From contig ONZQ02000007.1 of assembly GCA_900312665.1 (NCBI GenBank), positions 1,432,308 through 1,496,307 of the forward strand: DNA of 64,000 bases, given 5' to 3'. This stretch comes from Cephalotrichum gorgonifer. Taxonomy: Eukaryota > Ascomycota > Sordariomycetes > Microascales > Microascaceae. A program made the translations under genes and the position numbers. Below, in pieces: positions 57,727-64,000 of the stretch. Numbering within the stretch: the first letter of the stretch is position 1; the number at the start of each line of letters is the position of its first letter. Below the pieces are notes generated by a model. The model did not search any database, was not told the origin of the DNA, and worked only from the letters and a program-made list of their open reading frames with translations.

Positions 57727-58326
57727 CCGCCTCCCAGGAGCTTTTGTCACGCCGACTGCCCTGCTCTATTGGTCATTGGTGTAGGCAGGCCAAAAAAGCT
57801 TCGTTGAGATGTGGAGCTCCGGTGCAGAAAATTCGGCCTGCACCAATCTGGCAGGAGCATAATAGTACCAAGTGGGGAAGGAACCGGGCTGGAGCCGGAC
57901 CGGAGTCGGGGTGGAGCTCCGGAGCGGGGCCACCATGACGCCATGCAATGGTGGGTTGCTCCTTCCCATTCAATCATCCACTACCTAGGAAAGCATGCCG
58001 TCATTCACAGCTATGAAGGCTACCATATATTCATATCAATGAGGGGGGCTTGTGGGCGTCTTGACGTTTCCATTGACTGGACTTGGGTTTTCTTTTGCCG
58101 TCCCACCATCTCACCCATCCCACGAAAACATCTCACAGTGCCGGGTGACTGACGAGACAACACCCAGATCCAGACCCCAGAATCAAGCAAGCTGCACGGC
58201 CTAGCCTCTGGCTCACGCAGTATGTCAAGAAAGCAATAGGACCCATACACGCACACTCGCACACTCACACACGAAAGAAAAAAAGCAGAAGACGGCAAGG
58301 GAGGACCCCCAAAAAGAGTCATAACG

Positions 58327-58494
58327 ATGGAAGGCCCCCCACCCCCCCGCAACGCAACCCGCCCCCTCAGCGCCCTCGCGACCGAGGGCTCCCCCGCCGC
58401 GCGCCTCTTCACCGGCTTCTTCTGTGGTGTCACAATTGGGCTCGTGCTCGCGCTCATATGCGGCTGCTTCGTTCCCTGCGTCACGCGCGGCTAG
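58327..58494 (+). CDS. Tiny one-helix membrane protein, 55 residues
   Basis: Starts ACGATGG and encodes MEGPPPPRNATRPLSALATE, then GSPAARLF, a single hydrophobic helix TGFFCGVTIGLVLALICGCF and a short end VPCVTRG. Codon third positions are almost all C or G, unlike the AT-richer surroundings but like the coding exons in the window. The cysteine-rich helix end (CGCFVPC) could be palmitoylated. It is below the size usually annotated. No family is known to me. An overlapping minus-strand frame is less gene-like. Confidence 0.45.
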   Translation: MEGPPPPRNATRPLSALATEGSPAARLFTGFFCGVTIGLVLALICGCFVPCVTRG

Positions 58495-60222
58495 GGGCCG
58501 CCCGCCAGACGGTGGAGGTGGAGGGGGGTGACTGAGCTGCAGCACGGGTAGTACTACTACAAGCACAAGGCGAGTAGGAGTTTCGTTCTCTATCTCTCTC
58601 TCGGGTGTGTTGATTAGCAGATTAAGGGAAGGGGAGAAGGGAAGAGGAGGGGCGGGAGGATATTTGGATCGGCAAGTTTGGTGACGTGAGAGGAAGGAGA
58701 GAAGAGGATTTAGGTCATAGCGTCGTTAAACGGAAACGAAAATAACAGCCGCCTGCCTGCCTGCATGTCCTCGTACATACTGTGATCTGGGGAGAAATGG
58801 ATAAAGTGGACAGAAAGGAGCAGAAAAAGGGAAGCTCGGTCTTTCACCACGAAAATAGAAGCAGCTCCGTTCTCTGCATAATACACGCTGAAAGGGGGGG
58901 GGGTGGGGGGACAATTCAAACTCGCAGACAAATCACCATCTACCTTGTGGCCAGGGACCCCCCAATTGACCCAATACGGGCATGCTCTGGTGGAGGACCG
59001 ACCCGATACTCTGGAGAAAGCCCACCGGTGTGGGTGGCGCATTGACACCAACGATGCAACCCACAATAACTCCCCATTCAACGGCTGTCCCTCAACCGCC
59101 AAGCCCTCACTCTTCAGCCCATAAGACTTTCCCAATACGGGCCATGCCTTGGCACGATATTATTCATGTGCCGCACGCAGCCATCGCGTACCCCCCTTCT
59201 TTTTCCCCAATTGACCTTGAAGAAAAAAATGCAGGTGGTAATATATGCTCGGCACGGACAACACCTCTCTCGCATGAGGGACCTAATAATTCGAGGTCAG
59301 GCCAGAAGGTCCCTTGAAAGAACGGAGCAAGAGCTGTGGGTAATGGCTAAACCTGGTTAAGTGTTGATCTCCCGCTGCTATAAGCCGATAATAAATCGAC
59401 CCGAGATCCCATCGGCGGACCAAAGGGAGGACGGGACGGATGTGCCTAAGCAAGCTAATTGTCCGAGTAAACCCGGATAGCCCGTGGTTCCATGAGTATT
59501 CGATGGCCCAACCCACCACTTCGCCTGCCGGTCGGATCCGCGTTATTTCCCCAGTATACGAGGAACGAGGTAATAATCCAAAGGAAAAATCGCCGGAGAT
59601 GAGGCGGCCACCCATGAGCAAGCAGCCTGTCAATATTTCCCTGCACCCCATCAGCGCCAAGTGCGACCTCCCAGGGGGGCACCACCCCCCACCCGGCTTG
59701 TTCGCCGGAGTCCCGGCCCAGAGAAAAAGAGACCACCCTGCGTATATGTAAGCGCCCTGTCATCCGTCATCGATGCACGTCCTCGATATTATTAGCAAAA
59801 GACAAGGGGGAATACCACCCCGACTTGCACTGCATGGTCCAACCTGGCAGCCGGGTACCGAATACGGGCCACAAGCCCGGTCCACGGGGGCCTGGGTTCT
59901 GCGGCCCAGCGCAAAGTGAATGTTCTGTTCCTCCCTCGGCCGGCGCGGCTGCGACCGTAATTCGATAGTCACGCTCACTGTCGCATTTATCGACTGACAG
60001 GGAGTCCCATCACGGTCAACGTAGTAGGATTGGACCCCACAGGAATGCTTCGCCTAACCCCTCGCGCCTTGGCTGACAGGCCACTCCCCATAATATCTCC
60101 ACTCTCGATGTCCTTCCTGACTGTTAGCGAGGGGAGACGAATAGTAGTATATTACCTCCTGTTCCCGTTCCCGCTTCCCTCTCCCCTTCTCCCCACGACG
60201 ACACGGCCAAGGAAACTGCACA
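58495..60222. other. Intergenic region, no gene seen
   Basis: About 1.7 kb. Contains a G-run (about 58893-58911) and the FAD oxidase promoter with a C/T-rich leader at 60165-60215. Open frames are short and unsupported. Confidence 0.5.
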
Positions 60223-62302
60223 ATGAAGTTCCTTACACTCACCCTGTACAGCTTCCTCACTACCGCCTTGGCGGGCCCCGGCCACGCGGCGCCCAGCTGC
60301 AAGTGCTACCCCGGCGGCTCCTGCTGGCCCAGTGATAAGGAATGGGCCAAGCTCTCGAAGGACACCCAGGGAAGATTCTCCGTCGAGCTGCCCCCGGGCC
60401 TCGCCTGCTTCCCCACCTACGAGGGGGAAGCCAACCCGGGAGCGAATGACCCCGCCAGGTGTGCCGAGGTCACCGCGAACTGGAATGATCCCGACTGGGT
60501 GTAGGTTGCCCTCTCCCCAAATCAGGAAGGAAAGAAAATGGAAAGACAGTGGCTGACGGCTCTCACGACAGAGCCGACCTAGGGACCTGGCCGATGCTTC
60601 CCTTCTGGTCCAACTCAACCTGCTACCCGAGCAACGCGGGGACCTGCTCGGCCACCTGCAACCAGGGCGTCGTGCCCACATACGTCATCAAGGCCACCAA
60701 GGTCTCGGACATCCAGGCTGGAGTCAAATTTGCTAAGAAGCACAACTTGCGTCTCATCGTGAGGAACACCGGCCACGACTTCATGGGCCGCTCCGTGGGT
60801 ATGTGCTGTTAGGGGAGATCCAGAAACCGGGGCGCGTTGAGACTGGACCTAAAGCTAAACGTGATGATAATACTAGGCTGGGGCGCACTTGTGATCAACA
60901 CTCACAGATTTTCCGACGTCAAGCTGATCAATAAGTGGAACGGGCCGGATGGGTACCGCGGCCGTGCTATCACCGCCGGTGCGGGTGTCATGGTCAAGGA
61001 CCTCTACGCCGCGGCCTGGGCCGCGAACCAAGACGTTCTCGCTGGCGAATGTCCGGTAAGTAGAGCACCCCTAGGCTTCCATCCGCTTCCTCTACGGGGA
61101 TACTAACCTGTGACCAAAGACTGTTGGTGTTGCCGGAGGTTACGTACAGGGCGGTGGCCAAGGACCGCTTTCTGGAATTTACGGCCTCGGTACGTTGTAA
61201 CCTGACGACCTAGAGTGAGGACGAAATACGAGTACTTACATATCCCAGCCTCGGATAACGCCCTAGAGTTCAAGGTTGTCCTAGCCGACGGCAAGCACGT
61301 CACCGCGAACTCTAAGACGAATCCGGACCTCTTCTGGGCCCTCAAGGGCGGCGGTCCCGGGACATACGGCGTGGTGACCTCCGTTACGTTCAAGACATAC
61401 GACCGCGTACCCGTAACCGGTGAGTCGAAGAACCGGTAGCCTTACACCCCTTGGATATCAAAAATGACCTAACGGTGATTCTAGGGATGACCCTCAACAT
61501 CGTCGGCGAGGGCGACACCTTCTGGGAGGGCTGGAATATCTGGTACTCGTACGCGCCCGAGCTCGTAAAGCACGGAATCTACGTCTGGTACGCCGCCTCC
61601 CCCGGCAACATCATCGCTCAGCCCTTCGTGGCCCCCAACATGACCAAGGCCGAGGTCGAGGCGGTGCTCCTGCCCATGCTTGACAGGCTTGACGCCGCGG
61701 GCGTCAGCTATACCCGCTCTGAGATCAAGACCTTCCCCAACTTCGGGGAGCTCTATGGCGAGATGTGGTTCACGGCTTTCCACGCTGCCAACGGACAGGC
61801 TGGGTTCGGGGGTCGCTTGATCTCCCTGAAGGACGTGGCCGAGAACGGGGATGCCCTGATCAGCGCGTTCCGGTACGTGTTGGAGAAGTACGGCGCCGCC
61901 GTCGGCTTCGGGGGACATCTCGTCAACCCCGGGAACCGCGTGCCCGACCCTGACCAGAAGCTGAGCGCCGTGCACCCCGTCTTCAGGACCACTGCCGACA
62001 TCGGTGTGTATCTGTACTTCCTCGAGGACTGCTTGTCGGCCGAGAGGCGGGCCGAGGTGCTGGACGCGATCACAAATGACATTGGGGAGGCCATCAGGCA
62101 GGCGACGCCCAACAGCGCCGTGTACAGTAATGAGGGGGATATCAACGAGCCGAACTGGCAGGAGGCGTTCTGGGGGGCCGCCGTCTACCCCAAGCTCGTC
62201 GCCATCAAGGAGAAGTACGACAAGAACCGCGTCTTCTGGACAAAGGCCACGCCTGGGTCTGAGAACTGGGAGCTTGTGGATGAGCGTCTTTGCAAGGCAT
62301 AA
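60223..62302 (+). CDS. Secreted berberine-bridge-type FAD oxidase
   Basis: Six exons: 60223-60500, 60572-60798, 60877-61055, 61120-61189, 61249-61419 and 61485-62302, all phases closing, 580 residues. The signal peptide is MKFLTLTLYSFLTTALAG. The PCMH-type FAD domain has ATKVSDIQAGVKFAKKHNLR and RNTGHDFMGRS with His161, and GECPTVGVAGGYVQGGGQG with Cys227; these are the two positions that hold FAD covalently in berberine-bridge and glucooligosaccharide oxidases. The C-terminal BBE motif (YSNEGDINEPNWQEAFWG, YPKLVAIKEKYD) is intact. Such enzymes oxidise sugars, alcohols or alkaloid-type substrates with O2. The substrate is unknown and there is no biosynthetic cluster beside it, so a secreted carbohydrate oxidase is a fair guess. 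Confidence 0.9.
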
Positions 62303-63113
62303 GTGGATGAACCTTGAGAAAAGGAAAAACATGGGTCTCTGTGAACATGAGCATTCTTGGGCCTGAATGAATTGATGCATAAGTACATAATTAATGTGAT
62401 TATCCGTGAGACGAGGCCTGAGAGTTGAAAGGAACCATCAACTGCAAAATAGGCGTGAACTATATCATGCCGGTCAAAACTGGCAAGAGCCACTCAGTAA
62501 CACCCACCCGGTGTGATAAGGAAGGAGCTATAGGAATGGCACAGAAGGAGCCATAGAGACAACCCCCCAAGTGCCTTCCTCATATATAGAAAATGAACTC
62601 TCAGTATTGCCAGATGTAAAAATACTCACATACATGGATACAAGCACTCAATCCACATCACCATGCCCCCACGTGCTCTTCTCCAACAAAGCACTACTAC
62701 AGTGCGTGACAAATATCACACGGTCAATAATTCAAGCGACGATATACCGACCCTGTCTGCTAATTGCAGGGGGGAAATTTTTCACCATGTCCAGCTACTA
62801 TCAAGCTCTCACCACCCAGATTAGCTCCCTCGGACTTCAACAACTCTTCTTACCCTCCCGCTACCACCCCAACTACTTCCAGCCTCTCAACCTCGACCTC
62901 GGGAACCCGCGCCGCTTCCATAAACAAAACCAGGTCGCAGAGCACGAGCACATCGACTTCCGCCGACGCCTCCTGACGGTCCCGTACTTCAAGCGGCACC
63001 ACGAGCAGACGACGCGCGACAAGGATATCGACGGCATCGACGTCGACGACGAGGACGAGGACGACGATTACGTTGTTGTAGAGAAGAAGAAGAAGGACCA
63101 GAATACCGCCAAG
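62303..63113. other. Intergenic region and Tom22 leader with open frame
   Basis: About 0.8 kb. The last ~540 bp (62571-63113) are open in the Tom22 frame and rich in Asp/Glu and Lys codons near the end, but the Tom22 protein most likely begins at 63114, so I treat this as 5' UTR. Confidence 0.5.
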
Positions 63114-63783
63114 ATGGTGCAGTTGACCGAGGTCCCCGACGAGCACTTCGTGGAGCGCCAGGCCGGCCCTATCGATGATGACGCCGACTACAGCGATACC
63201 GGTAAGTTTGGCATCGGAATCTTTTTTTCTTCTTCGCCCGTCGTGCCATAGTGGCAACGTTCGATATATCCCCCCTCCCCTTGCCCAGTTTTCTTCGCCG
63301 GTTTTTCCCATCCAGCGATGATTTTTAAGGCGACCCGAAAACTAGTAGTGCACCGCAGAAAGGAAGGAGAGAACTAAGAAAAAAAATGAAACTAACGCAA
63401 AAACCCGCCATCCAGAGTCCGAGATCTCCACCGACTCCGAGTACGACCCCTCGGACGAGACCCTAGCCGAGCGCCTCGCCGCCCTGCGCGACATCGTTCC
63501 CCCCACCACGCGCGGCTGGATCTCCAGCAAGTTCGCGTCGGCCGCGAACCTCGGCTCCTCGAGCCTCTGGTTCGCCGGCAAGGCCCTCTGGGTCGTCTCC
63601 TCCACCGCCCTCCTCCTCGGTGTGCCCTTCGCCATCTGCGTGACGGAGGAGCAGCAGGTTATGGCGATGGAGCAGGAGTACAAGATGAGGGAGGTCGGCA
63701 GCGAGGCGCTGACCGAGGGCGGCAGCGCCACGGCGGATAGGGTCGGCGCCGCACTGGGCGTCGAGGGGAAGAGCGCTTTGTAA
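63114..63783 (+). CDS. tom22: Mitochondrial import receptor subunit Tom22
   Basis: Exons 63114-63201 and 63416-63783 give 151 residues (Neurospora about 154). Tom22 is the central receptor of the outer-membrane TOM complex and organises the Tom40 pores. The start MVQLTEVPDEHF follows a strong CCAAGATGG context and matches the family N-terminus, although the frame stays open upstream. The acidic cytosolic domain (GPIDDDADYSDTESE, STDSEYDPSDETLAERL) binds presequences. Then comes LRDIVPPTTRGWISSKF and the single membrane helix (LWFAGKALWVVSSTALLLG) with the conserved Pro in VPFAICVTEEQQ. A short intermembrane-space tail ends GVEGKSAL. Confidence 0.95.
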
Positions 63784-64000
63784 AGGGGGCGTCTAAGGAG
63801 CGTGTGTGAGATGATAATGGGTGTGGTTTGGCGAGAGAGACAGAGAGGGAATTGTATATTAGAAACGCCTTACGTCGGGGTTTGATTTTGCCCTTTGTTT
63901 TTACCTTCGACGGGCCTGTATTACTGCAAAGGGGCAAATGGGGAGATCTTTTTTTTATGCATATCTGGCTGATGAAACGGCACGGATGGAGAGGGTTGAA

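Larger units (their letters stand above)
57060..58326. other. Accessory region with F-box-like fragment and tandem duplication
   Basis: About 1.3 kb. Contains a perfect 15 bp tandem duplication at 57086-57115 and a short open frame with F-box-like character at 57514-57726. The right end (58240-58290) has a CA-rich tract. No complete gene is certain. Confidence 0.45.

Noticed and set aside
60223..63783. Secondary-metabolite cluster around the FAD oxidase
   Set aside because: No polyketide synthase, NRPS, terpene synthase, P450 or cluster regulator is nearby; the next gene is Tom22.

Overview
The window is nuclear DNA from a filamentous ascomycete (Pezizomycotina). The small-intron gene structures and several protein sequences suggest a Sordariomycete, but that class assignment is inference. 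Genes are intron-poor to intron-moderate, introns are about 50-170 bp with GT..AG ends and CTRAC-like branch sites, third codon positions are strongly C/G, and genes sit on both strands separated by 0.3-3 kb of non-coding DNA. I see no bacterial operons, CRISPR arrays or tRNA genes.

Left part (1-27.6 kb) is mostly conserved housekeeping: a partial isochorismatase-like hydrolase, a PEX11-type peroxisome protein, a hemerythrin-domain protein, a NACHT/STAND (NLR-like) protein, eIF3c and mitochondrial Isa2 as a divergent pair, ribosomal proteins uL30 (L7) and uS11 (S14) as a divergent pair around a TTAGGG box, a Rad26/CSB ATPase, triosephosphate isomerase, U1-70K, the ribosome assembly factor Mrt4 and mitoribosomal protein mL43.

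Middle part (28-49.7 kb) is rich in membrane and secreted proteins: a SUT/GPH-type sugar transporter, a GH131 glucanase, a small secreted protein whose frame is broken at a run of 14 G, a MAPEG-like protein, a BSC6-like MFS transporter, a Ser/Thr-rich single-pass membrane protein, a DUF4267-like membrane protein, an Nha1-type Na+/H+ antiporter and a GPI-type cell-surface protein.

Right part (49.7-64 kb) opens with about 3 kb of gene-free DNA holding a degenerate 5S rRNA copy. It then enters a less GC-rich accessory block (about 52.5-58 kb) with an atypical protein kinase, a cysteine-rich small gene with a nonsense codon, a frameshifted remnant of a pogo/Fot1-like transposase, an unrecognised two-exon gene and an F-box-like fragment. 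A tiny one-helix membrane ORF, a secreted berberine-bridge-type FAD oxidase and the mitochondrial import receptor Tom22 close the window.

All gene models were built by hand from reading frames, splice signals and remembered family features. Exon ends are exact where frame and splice sites agree, and I flag the few where they do not. The best candidates for something undescribed are the accessory block, the broken small secreted gene, the unrecognised 191-residue protein and the 55-residue membrane ORF. I did not find a clearly new multi-gene system.
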